A stretch of 64,000 bases of DNA, from NCBI GenBank assembly GCA_022842785.1, contig JALHOW010000003.1, forward strand, positions 124,001 to 188,000. The letters are read 5' to 3'. Below are positions 55,327 to 64,000 of this stretch, piece by piece (within the stretch, counting starts at the first letter, position 1; every line of letters begins with the position of its first letter). Source of the DNA: Hyphomicrobiaceae bacterium (lineage in GTDB: Bacteria > Pseudomonadota > Alphaproteobacteria > Rhizobiales > Hyphomicrobiaceae). The position numbers and the translations under genes are program-made. The notes beneath the pieces are model-generated. The model saw only the letters and a program-made list of their open reading frames with translations, was not told the origin of the DNA and ran no database searches.

Positions 55327-55809
55327 TCACTTCTTCTCCGCGGCGGGCTGCGGCGCGGACACCGCGGGAGGTGGTGCTCCGTGCTGCCAGAGACCCTTCT
55401 CCTTGAGCGCGTCCGCAACCTCACGTGGCATGTAGTTCTCGTCGTGCTTGGCGAGCACGGTATCGGCGCGAAAAATGCGACCGCCTTCGAGCGCGCCCTC
55501 GGTCACCACGCCCTGGCCCTCGCGAAAGAGATCAGGGAGCACACCGCGATAGCGCACGGTGATCTGCTCGGCGGTGTCCGTGATGGCGAACTCCACGTCC
55601 GTGCCCTGGCCGCGCTTCACGCTGCCCACGGCAACGAGGCCGCCAAGACGAATGCGCTGACCTTCGGGCACCGCCTTCGCCGAAAGATCGCTCGGCGTGT
55701 GGAAGAAGACGATGGAATCGCTGAGCGCCATGAGCACGAGGCCGACGGCGGCGGCGAGCACCACGAGGGCGCCTGAAATAAGAACGCCTCGGCGGCGGCG
55801 ACGGGTCAT
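55327..55809 (-). CDS. ccmE: Cytochrome c maturation haem chaperone CcmE
   Basis: 160 aa. N-terminal anchor ([20 protein letters not shown]), OB-fold ([20 protein letters not shown]) and the haem-binding motif [10 protein letters not shown] with His122 and Tyr126. CcmE binds haem covalently through this His and hands it to CcmF. Overlaps ccmI by 4 nt (ATGA), and ends 19 nt before ccmF. Confidence 0.97.
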   Translation of the reverse strand: MTRRRRRGVLISGALVVLAAAVGLVLMALSDSIVFFHTPSDLSAKAVPEGQRIRLGGLVAVGSVKRGQGTDVEFAITDTAEQITVRYRGVLPDLFREGQGVVTEGALEGGRIFRADTVLAKHDENYMPREVADALKEKGLWQHGAPPPAVSAPQPAAEKK

Positions 55810-56999
55810 GAGGAAAGCCCCAGCGTGCGCGCGAGTGTGGTGAGCGCTTCGAGAGCCGTCGTCTCCGCCGCAAGCGCCGAGCGCGCCCGCTCGAGCGCGG
55901 CGAGCGCATCATCGCGGCGACCGAGCACGGTGTAGGCACGGATGAGACGCTGCCAGCCGTCGAGATCCTGGCCGTTCTCGGCAAGGCGCCTGTCGAGACC
56001 GTTCACCATCTCCTCGATCACACGCTTGCGTTCGTCTTCAGGAAGCTGCTGGATTGCGCGCACATCCTCACGCGCCAGCGCCGGCGCAATGCTCGTCGGC
56101 TTCGCTTCGGCCATGCCATCGGGAACGGGCTCGGTCGGCAGCCCGAGCTTGCGGCGTACGGCGCGCCAGCGCTCGGCGACTGTCGGGCGCCACGGCGCGG
56201 CAGCACTGCCTTCGGTCAGCAACTGCGCATAGGCCTTCGCGGCTTCCTCCGAGCGGCCATCCTGCTCGGCGGCCACGGCAAGCCAGAAGCGCGGCTCCAT
56301 GCGCTCCGGCGCAAGTGCGCGCAGGCGCTCGTAGGACGTGCGCGCGATCTCGGTGACCATGCCGTCATTGGCGAGCACATGCGCCTCTGCGAGGCCGGCA
56401 AGGCGCTCCGGGCTCTCGCCGACGAGACGCAGCGCGCGGCCGAAGGCATCGGCGGCCTCGTTATAGCGGCCCATGCGCAGATAGACGGGCGCGATCACAT
56501 CCCAGCCGCGCCCATCCTCGGGCTGCGCGCGCAGACGCGCCTCGACTTGTGCAACGAGTTGTTCGACGCCGGGGCCGGTGCCATCGGGCGCGCGCGCCGC
56601 AAAAGGTTGGCCCTGCTGGCCGGGCGTACCGATGGCGAGATAGACGACGACGGCGAGCAGAGGCAGCGCGCTCGCGAGCACCAGGCCGACCATGCGCACA
56701 TCCGTGCGGGCCGGCGCTGACGTGCGCACCTTCGCTCCCTCGCTGGCCGCGAGCAGTCGGCGCGCGATCTCGACGCGCGCAGCTTCGGCCTCGGCTTCGG
56801 CGATCAGCCCCCGCGCGCGCTCGGCCTCGATCTCGGCAAGCTGGTCGCGGTACACGGCCGCACTCGCGACCGCCGTCGGGTCGTTAGATGCGAGGGATTG
56901 CGCACCTGGGTCCGCGGACGACGCGCCGGCGAGCAGCGGCCGCAGCAGCACGCCCACCACCACCGCCGTCAATAGCGCGAACCCGACCCAAAGCAGCAT
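55806..56999 (-). CDS. ccmI: Cytochrome c biogenesis factor CcmI
   Basis: 397 aa. N-terminal [20 protein letters not shown] anchor, coiled cytoplasmic loop ([20 protein letters not shown]), second anchor ([20 protein letters not shown]), then a periplasmic TPR region ([20 protein letters not shown]). CcmI presents apocytochromes to the haem ligation complex. First gene of the ccm operon; 156 nt without a gene separate it from the histidine kinase gene. Confidence 0.94.
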   Translation of the reverse strand: MLLWVGFALLTAVVVGVLLRPLLAGASSADPGAQSLASNDPTAVASAAVYRDQLAEIEAERARGLIAEAEAEAARVEIARRLLAASEGAKVRTSAPARTDVRMVGLVLASALPLLAVVVYLAIGTPGQQGQPFAARAPDGTGPGVEQLVAQVEARLRAQPEDGRGWDVIAPVYLRMGRYNEAADAFGRALRLVGESPERLAGLAEAHVLANDGMVTEIARTSYERLRALAPERMEPRFWLAVAAEQDGRSEEAAKAYAQLLTEGSAAAPWRPTVAERWRAVRRKLGLPTEPVPDGMAEAKPTSIAPALAREDVRAIQQLPEDERKRVIEEMVNGLDRRLAENGQDLDGWQRLIRAYTVLGRRDDALAALERARSALAAETTALEALTTLARTLGLSS

Positions 57000-57155
57000 T
57001 GCTTACCTCGATAGCGCTCCCAAACCCAGGAGCGGCGCCAATTTAGAACCCGTCAATAAGGATGACCTGGGGCCCTTGCAAGGCGAGCGACTGTCACGGC
57101 TGTGGCACGAAGCCCTTGGCGGCCATCAATTATGCGGGTTCATCACCCTGCGGCA

Positions 57156-58541
57156 TCACGCCGCCGGCAGAACCAAGCGGGCACTGAGACCGCCTGCCGG
57201 CGCCGCCTCGAGATTGAAAGTTCCACCATAAGTCTGAACGAGATCAGCGACGATAGAAAGGCCGAGGCCTGATCCCGGTTTGCTCTCGTCGAGGCGACGA
57301 CCGCGCTTGACCGCCTGAGCCCGCTGCTGGGCGTCGAGACCTGGGCCATCGTCGGCAACAGTTATCTCGACGGCACGATAAGGGCGCGCGGCATCGGCCT
57401 CCTCCAGTACCGCGACGTTAACCTTCACCTGGCTGCCGGCCCATTTGCAGGAATTGTCGATGAGATTGCCGAGCATCTCTTCGAGGTCCTGGCGCTCACC
57501 GCGGAAGCGAGCGCGAGGCGCGCAGTCCACGACAATATCGATGTGGCGATCGCGATAGATGCGAGAGATCGCACGTACGAGGCCACGCAGCACGGGTTCG
57601 ATCTCGGTCACGGTGCCGATCACGCCGAGCTGAGCCGCGACGCGCGCACGATCGAGATAGTGGTTGATCTGGTCGCGCATGATGTCGCCCTGCTCGACGA
57701 CCTTGTCGCCGAAGTGTGAGCGCTCCTCGCGCGCTTCGTTGATCATGACCGCGAGCGGGGTCTTCAGGGCATGAGCGAGATTTCCAACCTGCGTGCGGGC
57801 ACGCTCGATCGTGTCATGGTTGGACTGGATGAGCGCGTTGAGCTCGGCACGCAACGGCTCGATCTCCGCCGGAAGATCACCCTCGAGGCGTTGGGCGCGG
57901 CCCGAGCGGATATCGGCGAGACCTTGCTCGATGGCGCGCAAGGGCTTCAGGCCATAGCGCACCTGCACGACCGTCGCGCCGACAAGTCCAAGGCCGGCGA
58001 TCGCAAGTGCGATCACGAGCGGCAGGCGGAACTCGTCGAGCCGGCCCTCGATGAAGTCCATGTTGCCGGCGACAACGTAGGAGTAATTGCTCTGGGCTTC
58101 GTCGTCGCCGAGATTGAAGACGGTCTCGCCAACGCGCAGCGGCTCGCCGAGGGGGCCTGTCGCCTCGGTCCAGCGAATGTTGCTCGTATCGGGAGTGACA
58201 TTGCTCGCCGAGGGCAAAGCGAGGGCTTCGCTCGCCAGTGAGGCCGAAACCATCCGGCGCCCCGTGCTGCCGGCGAGCGGTGTGATCTGCCAATACCAAC
58301 CCGAGTGCGTCACCTCGAAGAGTGGCTCACCGACGTTGCGGGGAAAGCGCGGCTCGAAGCCGCCCTCGTCCGTGCTGAAGGCGATGACGAGGGTCAGAAG
58401 CTGACTAAGGCGCGCATCGTGGGCGGAAGAGAGTTCGCGCTGGCGGACGTAGTCGATAACGAGCCCGGCCAAGGGCAGCACGAGCAGCATCCATACGGCT
58501 GCCGTCGCAAAAAGACGAAACGCGAGAGAGTTAACTTTCAT
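57156..58541 (-). CDS. Sensor histidine kinase, PhoQ/FeuQ-like
   Basis: About 461 aa from the ATG at 58541. Two membrane segments (RLFATAAVWMLLVLPLAGLV and LPLVIALAIAGLGLVGATVV) flank a periplasmic sensor of about 140 residues; then come a HAMP-like linker, the phosphoacceptor motif NLAHALKTPLAVMINEA, the N box NLIDNSCKWAG and G boxes ADDGPGLDAQQ and GSGLGLSIVADLV. The set resembles rhizobial FeuQ and PhoQ sensors. Its start overlaps the end of the response regulator gene by 11 nt. The stimulus is unknown. Confidence 0.93.
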   Translation of the reverse strand: MKVNSLAFRLFATAAVWMLLVLPLAGLVIDYVRQRELSSAHDARLSQLLTLVIAFSTDEGGFEPRFPRNVGEPLFEVTHSGWYWQITPLAGSTGRRMVSASLASEALALPSASNVTPDTSNIRWTEATGPLGEPLRVGETVFNLGDDEAQSNYSYVVAGNMDFIEGRLDEFRLPLVIALAIAGLGLVGATVVQVRYGLKPLRAIEQGLADIRSGRAQRLEGDLPAEIEPLRAELNALIQSNHDTIERARTQVGNLAHALKTPLAVMINEAREERSHFGDKVVEQGDIMRDQINHYLDRARVAAQLGVIGTVTEIEPVLRGLVRAISRIYRDRHIDIVVDCAPRARFRGERQDLEEMLGNLIDNSCKWAGSQVKVNVAVLEEADAARPYRAVEITVADDGPGLDAQQRAQAVKRGRRLDESKPGSGLGLSIVADLVQTYGGTFNLEAAPAGGLSARLVLPAA

Positions 58542-59202
58542 CGCCCTCACGCGTCAGGCGATAGCCGAGCCCGCGCACCGTCTTGATCATGTCCGAGGGG
58601 ATCTTCCGCCTCAGGCGCCCGATGAACACCTCGATCGTGTTCGAGTCGCGGTCGAAGTCCTGATCGTAGAGATGCTCGACGAGTTCGGTGCGCGAGACGA
58701 CGCGCTCGTTGTGATGCATGAGGTAGGCGAGCAGACGGTACTCGTGCGAGGTGAGCTTCACCGGCTGGCCGCCCATGGAGACGCGCGCCGTCTTGGTATC
58801 GAGACGCAGCGGGCCAACCTCGATCTCGCTGCGCGCATGTCCCGAAAGCCGGCGCACTTGCGCACGAATGCGGGCGAGAAGCTCCTCCATGTGGAAGGGC
58901 TTGGCGAGATAGTCGTCGGCACCGGCATCCATGCCCTGCACCTTGTCGCTCCATCGATCGCGCGCCGTGAGCAGAATGACCGGCATATTGCGCTCCGCGC
59001 GCCGCCACTGCTCGAGCACGCTGATGCCATCCTTCTTCGGAAGGCCGATGTCGAGGATCACGATGTCGTAGGGCTCGGTCTCGCCGAGGAAGTAACCTTC
59101 CTCGCCGTCATGGGCACTGTCTACGGCGTACCCGGCATCGACCAGCGCCGTTGCAAGCTGACGATTGAGATCAGGATCATCCTCGACCACCAGCACGCGC
59201 AT
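58531..59202 (-). CDS. OmpR/PhoB-family response regulator, FeuP/PhoP-like
   Basis: 223 aa from the ATG at 59202. Receiver domain MRVLVVEDDPDLNRQLATAL with phosphoacceptor Asp51 (IVILDIGLPKKDG) and KPFHMEELLARIRAQVRRL; winged-helix domain with LTSHEYRLLAYLMHHNERV and DSNTIEVFIGRLRRKIPSDM. Paired with the overlapping kinase gene. In Sinorhizobium the FeuP/FeuQ system controls cyclic glucan export; that target is an analogy only. Confidence 0.95.
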   Translation of the reverse strand: MRVLVVEDDPDLNRQLATALVDAGYAVDSAHDGEEGYFLGETEPYDIVILDIGLPKKDGISVLEQWRRAERNMPVILLTARDRWSDKVQGMDAGADDYLAKPFHMEELLARIRAQVRRLSGHARSEIEVGPLRLDTKTARVSMGGQPVKLTSHEYRLLAYLMHHNERVVSRTELVEHLYDQDFDRDSNTIEVFIGRLRRKIPSDMIKTVRGLGYRLTREGDES

Positions 59203-59360
59203 GGCGTCTCGCCCCTTTGCTTGAGATGCCCCGTGCATGGCCACTCACCCGCCTGCCGAAAACGTCGGACGGGCAGCAGTTTAACCGGCCGGGGCGCTGA
59301 ATGCCATTCCAGTCGTGCGCTGAAACGCCGAAGGAGCGGCAAATCCGTCGCAGGAGGAGA

Positions 59361-59726
59361 TCAACGCTTTTTGGGCGGCTTTGCGGCTTTGGGCGGGTCA
59401 GCCGGCTCGAGGGGGCCGCGCGCCTCGACCGTACGGTTGCGTATCCGCCCTTTGGGCTCGCGGACCAGCACCCGGTAGATGTAGCGCTCGCCATCCTGGC
59501 AGAGGGTCACGCGGACCACGTTGCCCTTCAGCCGCTTGCGGGCCCAGTTGTGGATATCCCGGGCCGGCAGCAGCTTTTCGCGCAGGACAATGGGTGCGGC
59601 ATCCGACCAGTCGTCGAAACAGCGCACGGACTGCCCAATGGCAGCCGGGGCCGGAGGCAGTCCTAACAAGGCAGCGAGGACGAATGCCCCCAACACCATG
59701 GTGGATCGCAGACCGATGATCATCAT
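59361..59726 (-). CDS. Small secreted protein upstream of the two-component genes
   Basis: 121 aa. Signal peptide (MVLGAFVLAALLGLPPAPAA) and a short periplasmic domain CFDDWSDAAPIVLREKLLPA, RLKGNVVRVTLCQDGERYIY, then a Pro/Lys-rich tail. Two cysteines could form a disulfide. The pattern resembles the PepSY-like proteins often encoded beside PhoPQ-type systems in Rhizobiales, which makes a signal-modulating role plausible but unproven. It lies 158 nt upstream of the response regulator on the same strand. Starts at 59726, 59723 and 59699 are possible. Confidence 0.75.
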   Translation of the reverse strand: MMIIGLRSTMVLGAFVLAALLGLPPAPAAIGQSVRCFDDWSDAAPIVLREKLLPARDIHNWARKRLKGNVVRVTLCQDGERYIYRVLVREPKGRIRNRTVEARGPLEPADPPKAAKPPKKR

Positions 59727-59808
59727 TCGGCCAGACTAGGGGCGCCGGCGTGAACGCGCAATGAACGGTATCGCTTGTACGGACAAGCCGGCCCCGATCA
59801 GCTTGAGC

Positions 59809-60600
59809 TTACTTCGGCGCCCAGCGGGCGCTGCGCTTCTCGGCGAACGAGGCGAGCCCCTCCGCAGCCTCCGCGGTCTGGCGCTGGTCCGAATGGCTCT
59901 GGATGAGACCATCGAGGGTCGGCGCATCGAACCCACCCCAGGCGTGCTCCAGAATGTGCTGCTTGGTCTTGGCGAGGGCGCCCGGTGCATTCTCCAGGAG
60001 CGCGGCGACGGTCTTCTCCCCGCGCGCGGCGAGATCGGCGAGCGGCACGACCTCGTGCACGAGACCGATGCGGCGCGCCTCCTCGGCACCGAAGCGCTCG
60101 CCCGTGAGGGCGTAACGGCGCACCTGACGCACGCCGATCGCGTCATTCAACTGCGGGAAGATGATGCTGGCGTGGAGCCCCCACCGCACCTCGGTGATGG
60201 AGAAGAGCGCGTTGTCCGCAGCGATCACCACGTCGCACGCCGAGATGACGCCCGTACCGCCGCCGAAGCATCCGCCCTGCACGAGCGCAACGACGGGCAC
60301 CGGCAGCCGGTTGAGGCGGTCGACCGCCGTAGCCGTCGCACGCGAAACGACGAGATTGTCGGCGGGCGTACCAGCGCGGGCGCCGTTGATCCAGGTCAGG
60401 TCGGCGCCGGCCTGGAAATGCTTGCCATTGCCCTTGAGCACGACGACGCGGAGCCCTTTCTCACCGCCGAGCGTATCCATGGCCGTGTGCAGGCCCTGGA
60501 TCATGGCGCCATTGTAGGCGTTGTTTACCTGTGGCCGGTTCAGGGTCACGGTCGCGACGCCGCGCGCATCGAGATTCCAAAGAACGGGGTCGTCGCTCAT
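59809..60600 (-). CDS. Enoyl-CoA hydratase/isomerase family protein, methylglutaconyl-CoA hydratase-like
   Basis: 263 aa crotonase. Oxyanion hole sequences GKHFQAGADLTWING and VQGGCFGGGTGVISACDVVI. The first catalytic Glu of classical enoyl-CoA hydratase is replaced (Gly117 in GGGTG), while the second is kept (Glu137 in ITEVRWGL). This combination, with YALTGERFGAEEARRIGLVH, is seen in the 3-methylglutaconyl-CoA hydratase group of leucine breakdown. No other leucine-pathway gene is nearby, so the substrate remains open. ATG start at 60600; LysE gene 30 nt upstream. Confidence 0.88.
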   Translation of the reverse strand: MSDDPVLWNLDARGVATVTLNRPQVNNAYNGAMIQGLHTAMDTLGGEKGLRVVVLKGNGKHFQAGADLTWINGARAGTPADNLVVSRATATAVDRLNRLPVPVVALVQGGCFGGGTGVISACDVVIAADNALFSITEVRWGLHASIIFPQLNDAIGVRQVRRYALTGERFGAEEARRIGLVHEVVPLADLAARGEKTVAALLENAPGALAKTKQHILEHAWGGFDAPTLDGLIQSHSDQRQTAEAAEGLASFAEKRSARWAPK

Positions 60601-60630
60601 GTCAGTTCTCTCTCTTCAGTTCGTCACTAC

Positions 60631-61263
60631 TCAGCGCCGGGCTTCTGTTGCCATGCGCACGGCCAGAGCGGCCAATATCGTCCCCATGAGCCAGCGCTGC
60701 ACAACGAGCCACGTCGGGCGGGCGATCAGGAAAGCCGCGATCGAGCCGGCTGCAACCGCAATCACAGAGTTGACCGTTACACTAATGAGGATCTGGGTGA
60801 AGCCCAGCACCAGCGACTGCAGCAGCACGCTTCCCTGAGCAGGGTCGATGAACTGCGGAAGGAGCGAGAGGTACATGACGGCTATCTTCGGATTGAGCAA
60901 ATTCGTCAGAAAGCCCATCATGAAGAGCTTGCGCGGGCCATCCTTCGGCAGATCCCGCACCTCGAAGGGCGAGCGGCCACCAGGTCGGACTGCCTGCCAC
61001 GCGAGATAGAGCAGATACAGGACACCCGCAAAACGAAGCGCATCGTAGGCATAGGGGACGGCCATCACCAGCGCCGTGATGCCGAACGCCGCACAGAGCA
61101 TGTAGAAGACGAAGCCGAGCGCCACACCACCAAGGGAGATCAGCCCTGCCATGCGCCCCTGACAAATGGATCGCGAGATGAGATAGATCATGTTCGGGCC
61201 CGGCGTCAGAACCATGCCGAGCGCGATGAGACCGAAAGCTATGACACTCGACATTTCCGGCAT
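60631..61263 (-). CDS. LysE/RhtB family exporter
   Basis: 210 aa from the ATG at 61263 (MPEMSSVIAFG). Six hydrophobic segments; the family signature ALGMVLTPGPNMIYLISRSI is at the N terminus, followed by GLISLGGVALGFVFYMLCAA and FLTNLLNPKIAVMYLSLLPQ. Exports amino acids or related compounds. In frame to 61332, but the extra residues are not hydrophobic. Divergent from the hydrolase gene across 89 nt. Confidence 0.92.
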   Translation of the reverse strand: MPEMSSVIAFGLIALGMVLTPGPNMIYLISRSICQGRMAGLISLGGVALGFVFYMLCAAFGITALVMAVPYAYDALRFAGVLYLLYLAWQAVRPGGRSPFEVRDLPKDGPRKLFMMGFLTNLLNPKIAVMYLSLLPQFIDPAQGSVLLQSLVLGFTQILISVTVNSVIAVAAGSIAAFLIARPTWLVVQRWLMGTILAALAVRMATEARR

Positions 61264-61352
61264 GGCGGATGAACCTCGCAACCCACAAACGGCCGGACCG
61301 TATAGCACACGATCGCCCTTAGAAAAGAACAAGTGTCCACGTAGGGAGATGC

Positions 61353-62486
61353 ATGATGACCACCCTCGCCCCGCTCGATGATGCCACGCTTCCCGCCGGC
61401 ATCACGGCACGTTTTGTGGAGGGCGTGAACGGCCTCCGGATGCACGTGCTCGAATGCGGCGAGCGCGGGCGGCCGTGCCTTCTCCTCCTGCACGGCTTTC
61501 CGGAACTCGCCTATAGCTGGCGCAAGGTCATGCCGCTTCTCGCGCAGGCTGGGTACTACGTCATTGCGCCCGATCAACGCGGCTATGGCCGGACGGTGGC
61601 ACGAGACAATCGCTACGACGCGGACCTTGCGGAGTTCCGTCCCTTCAATCTCGTGCGCGACGCCGTCGGGCTCGTGCACGCACTCGGCATTCGGGAGGTC
61701 GCCTCCATCATCGGGCACGATTTCGGCGCGATGGTCGCGGCATTCGGCGCGCTCCTGCGGCCCGACCTCTTCCGCACGATGATCCTCATGAGCGCGCCAT
61801 TCTCCGGCCCGCCGGCAATCCGATCCGAACCCGGTCCCAAAGGGCCGAGCATCCACGAGACGCTCGCCGCGCTCTCGCGCCCGCGCAAGCACTATCAGGC
61901 TTACTACTGCACGCGCGAGGCCGATCCGAACATGCATGGCGCGAGTCAAGGCGTGCACGCTTTCCTGCGCGCCTACTTTCATCACAAGAGCACCGACTGG
62001 AAAGCGAACAAGCCTTACCGGCTTGCCGGCTGGACGGCCGAAGAGCTCGCCAAGATGCCGACGTATTACGTTATGGATCTCGTGGACGGCATGGCCGAGA
62101 CGGTCGCCAAGGAAATGCCGAGCGAAGCGGAGATCGCGGCATGTGGCTGGATGCCCGAAGCGGAGATGGGCGTGTTCAGCCAGGAGTACGGCCGCACGAC
62201 ATTCCAGGGTGGGCTCAACTGGTATCGCGCGCGCGTCGAGCCGCGTTTCCAGCCGGAAATGGAGCTGCTTTCCGGCCGCACGATCGACATACCCTCGTGC
62301 TTCATTGCGGGCTCGAGCGACTGGGGCATCTACCAGGTACCCGGTGCGATCGAGCGGATGCAGAAAGAGGCCTGCACGCGCATGAACGCGGTGCATCTCA
62401 TTGAAGGCGCCGGCCACTGGGTGCAGCAGGAGCGGCCTCAGGAAACGGCACGGCACATTCTGGCGTTTCTGCAGGAGCAGCGCTGA
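61353..62486 (+). CDS. Alpha/beta hydrolase, epoxide hydrolase-like
   Basis: 377 aa. Oxyanion region LLLHGFPELAYSWRKVMPLL (HGFPE at 47-51), nucleophile Asp123 in GHDFGAM, and the catalytic His in EGAGHWVQQERPQE near the C terminus. An Asp nucleophile in this motif is shared by epoxide hydrolases and haloalkane dehalogenases; a cap domain between about residues 150 and 300 is Tyr-rich, which favours an epoxide hydrolase. No signal peptide. The methyltransferase gene starts 12 nt downstream. Confidence 0.9.
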   Translation: MMTTLAPLDDATLPAGITARFVEGVNGLRMHVLECGERGRPCLLLLHGFPELAYSWRKVMPLLAQAGYYVIAPDQRGYGRTVARDNRYDADLAEFRPFNLVRDAVGLVHALGIREVASIIGHDFGAMVAAFGALLRPDLFRTMILMSAPFSGPPAIRSEPGPKGPSIHETLAALSRPRKHYQAYYCTREADPNMHGASQGVHAFLRAYFHHKSTDWKANKPYRLAGWTAEELAKMPTYYVMDLVDGMAETVAKEMPSEAEIAACGWMPEAEMGVFSQEYGRTTFQGGLNWYRARVEPRFQPEMELLSGRTIDIPSCFIAGSSDWGIYQVPGAIERMQKEACTRMNAVHLIEGAGHWVQQERPQETARHILAFLQEQR

Positions 62487-62498
62487 ACGGAGCGGCCA

Positions 62499-63533
62499 AT
62501 GACAGACACGATCGGCATGGCGGCGCAAGCAGCGGGACAGGCTGTGCGGTTCGGCCTCTATCTTGGTCTCAACCGCATCGTCGACTGGCGCACGAATGCG
62601 CTCGGCCGTGCGCCCGCCGAGAAGCCGCGCGGGCCAATTCCCTCGCAAGCGGAGCTGCTGCGCGATCTCATGGGCGTGCTCATGCAGGATGCGGCGGCCG
62701 TGCGCGATGGCCTCTATCCGCCCATGAGCGACGAGCCGCCACTGCCCGTGCAGTTGAAGCGCATTCGCGACATGCTCGCCGATCTGCCCTCGGCACTGGC
62801 GCGGCGTAACGCGCGTGATGCCTCGACGGCCGAAGCTGCGGAAAACGACGATCTCCCCGACTACTTCGTGCAGGACTTCCACTTCCAGACAGGCGGCTAT
62901 CTCACAGAAGATTCCGCCAAGTTGTACGACCTGCAGGTCGAGACGCTCTTCTATGGCGCAGCGGGTGCCATGCGCCGGCAGGCCTTGAGACCGATTGCGG
63001 CCTTCATGCACGGACGCGATCAGCGGCAGATGCGGCTGCTCGATGTGGCATGCGGCACGGGGCGGTTTCTGCGTGCGGTGCGGCTCGCCTATCCGGCGAT
63101 GAAGCTCTCAGGCCTCGATCTTTCGCGGCCCTATCTCGATGAAGCGCGGCGTCATCTCAAGGACCTGCGTCCGGTGGAATGGCTCGCTGCGAATGCCGAG
63201 ACGATCCCGCTGGATGACGCGAGCCAGGACATTGTCACCACGGTCTTCCTGTTCCACGAGCTGCCACCGGAAGTGCGCCGACGCGTCGTGGCCGAGATGG
63301 CGCGCGTGCTGAAGCCCGGCGGGCTTCTCGTCTTCATCGACAGCCTGCAGATGGGTGACCGGCCGGGCTGGGATGGCCTACTCGAAGCCTTTCCCGCGCG
63401 CTTTCACGAGCCGTACTATCGACATTACGCGATCGACGATCTCGACGGCGTGTTCCGCGATGTTGGGCTCGAAGCCGTCCAGCAGTCGACAGCGTTCCTC
63501 TCGAAGATGATGGTGCGGCGGAAGGCGCGTTAG
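62499..63533 (+). CDS. Class I SAM-dependent methyltransferase
   Basis: 344 aa. An N-terminal helical part of about 140 residues (FGLYLGLNRIVDWRTNALG, then PDYFVQDFHFQTGGYLTED) precedes a Rossmann methyltransferase domain: MRLLDVACGTGRFLRAVRLA near residue 180, LDLSRPYLDEARRHLKDL, DIVTTVFLFHELPPEVRRR and MARVLKPGGLLVFIDSLQ. The C-terminal half resembles UbiE/ubiquinone-type methyltransferases; the substrate is unknown. Its stop codon overlaps the stop of the convergent SDR gene (TTAG at 63530-63533). Confidence 0.88.
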   Translation: MTDTIGMAAQAAGQAVRFGLYLGLNRIVDWRTNALGRAPAEKPRGPIPSQAELLRDLMGVLMQDAAAVRDGLYPPMSDEPPLPVQLKRIRDMLADLPSALARRNARDASTAEAAENDDLPDYFVQDFHFQTGGYLTEDSAKLYDLQVETLFYGAAGAMRRQALRPIAAFMHGRDQRQMRLLDVACGTGRFLRAVRLAYPAMKLSGLDLSRPYLDEARRHLKDLRPVEWLAANAETIPLDDASQDIVTTVFLFHELPPEVRRRVVAEMARVLKPGGLLVFIDSLQMGDRPGWDGLLEAFPARFHEPYYRHYAIDDLDGVFRDVGLEAVQQSTAFLSKMMVRRKAR

Positions 63534-64000
63534 AGGCCTGCCGACATGCCGCCGTCGACGGCGAGCTCCGCACCGGTGACGAACGAACTGTCATCGCTCG
63601 CAAAGAAGAGCGCAGCGCGCGCGATCTCCTCGGTCGTACCGAAGCGGCGCAGCGGCGTTTGATCGATCAGCGCCTTGGCGATCATGGGATTGCGGAGAAC
63701 GCGGCTCGTGAGGTTGGTCTCGACGAAGCCCGGTGCCACGGCATTCACGCGGATATTGAAGGGCGCGTACTCGACGGCGAGCGCGCGCGTGAGCGCGGAG
63801 ACCGCACCCTTGGTCGCGGAGTATGCCGCGAGCTGGCGCAAGCCGCGATGGGCCATGATCGATGCCAGATTGACGAGCGAGCCGCGCCCTGAAGCCTTGA
63901 GCAGATCAAAGCCATCACGCGCGACACGCACCACACCGTCAAGGTTCACCTCGCGAATGCGTACCCAGTCCGCGTCCGAGAGATGACGGAAGTCCTCACG
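63530..64000 (-). CDS. SDR family oxidoreductase, C-terminal part (cut by window edge)
   Basis: The last 156 codons of an SDR gene entering from beyond 64000. It has the active-site Ser strand (GSLVNLASIMAHRGLRQLAA), intact YSATK (AAYSATKGAVSALTRALAVE) and FNIRVNAVAPGFVETNLTSR, ending with VTGAELAVDGGMSAGL. A classical, apparently active NAD(P)-dependent dehydrogenase/reductase of the FabG-like type. It converges with the methyltransferase gene. Confidence 0.92.
   Translation of the reverse strand, partial: REDFRHLSDADWVRIREVNLDGVVRVARDGFDLLKASGRGSLVNLASIMAHRGLRQLAAYSATKGAVSALTRALAVEYAPFNIRVNAVAPGFVETNLTSRVLRNPMIAKALIDQTPLRRFGTTEEIARAALFFASDDSSFVTGAELAVDGGMSAGL

Noticed and set aside
61239-63011. 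Minus-strand open frame of 590 codons opposite the hydrolase and methyltransferase genes
   Set aside because: Spans two real plus-strand genes and their gap; composition is typical of a reverse shadow.

Overview
The window is about 64 kb of GC-rich (roughly 65% by eye), densely coded bacterial chromosome, with no rRNA, tRNA, phage, insertion sequence or CRISPR that I can see. The gene content points to an alphaproteobacterium, most likely of the order Hyphomicrobiales (Rhizobiales). The indicators are a PopZ polar organizer, a Caulobacter-style flp/cpa (Tad) pilus locus, an RsmB-type methyltransferase coupled to guaB, a FeuP/FeuQ-like two-component pair, System I cytochrome c maturation genes in the order ccmI-E-F-H, and an NDUFAF5-like methyltransferase. 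Genus cannot be fixed from sequence alone.

Layout. 1-1.5 kb: two acyl-CoA dehydrogenase genes, one cut by the window edge. 1.7-4.9 kb: glpD and an MlrC-type metallopeptidase. 5.0-14.6 kb: Tad/Flp pilus locus (cpaA-F, tadB, tadC on the minus strand, the flp pilin divergent). 14.6-22.5 kb: a DUF2339 membrane protein, a methyltransferase, two unusual SDR proteins, mtnA and popZ. 22.7-29.5 kb: guaB-rsmB, a CitE-like lyase, a family III CoA-transferase, a Nudix CoA pyrophosphatase and a DMT exporter. 29.9-38.0 kb: a Dpp/Opp-type peptide ABC importer run into an M20 peptidase and a ChaN-like protein. 38.0-45.3 kb: a complete Liv-type ABC importer translationally coupled to a long acyl-CoA synthetase. 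45.5-47.8 kb: a PP2C phosphatase with two FHA proteins whose genes overlap out of frame. 48.1-52.0 kb: a divergent acyl-CoA synthetase and FadJ-type beta-oxidation enzyme. 52.0-57.0 kb: a cytochrome c coupled to a SqrR/BigR-like ArsR repressor, then the ccm genes. 57.2-59.7 kb: a two-component system and a small secreted protein. 59.8-64 kb: enoyl-CoA hydratase, LysE exporter, epoxide-hydrolase-like enzyme, methyltransferase and an SDR cut by the window edge.

The genes fit a heterotroph that imports peptides and carboxylic acids, activates them to CoA esters and degrades them by beta-oxidation-like routes, with a c-type cytochrome respiratory chain and surface attachment by Flp pili.

I found no clearly new defence, mobile or biosynthetic system. 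The observations most worth checking are: a predicted persulfide-sensing repressor coupled to a cytochrome c; the PP2C/FHA/FHA module with a 119-nt out-of-frame overlap; strong stem-loops directly behind both ABC binding-protein genes; an SDR that has lost its catalytic residues; and a perfect 15-bp inverted repeat between glpD and the pilus operon.
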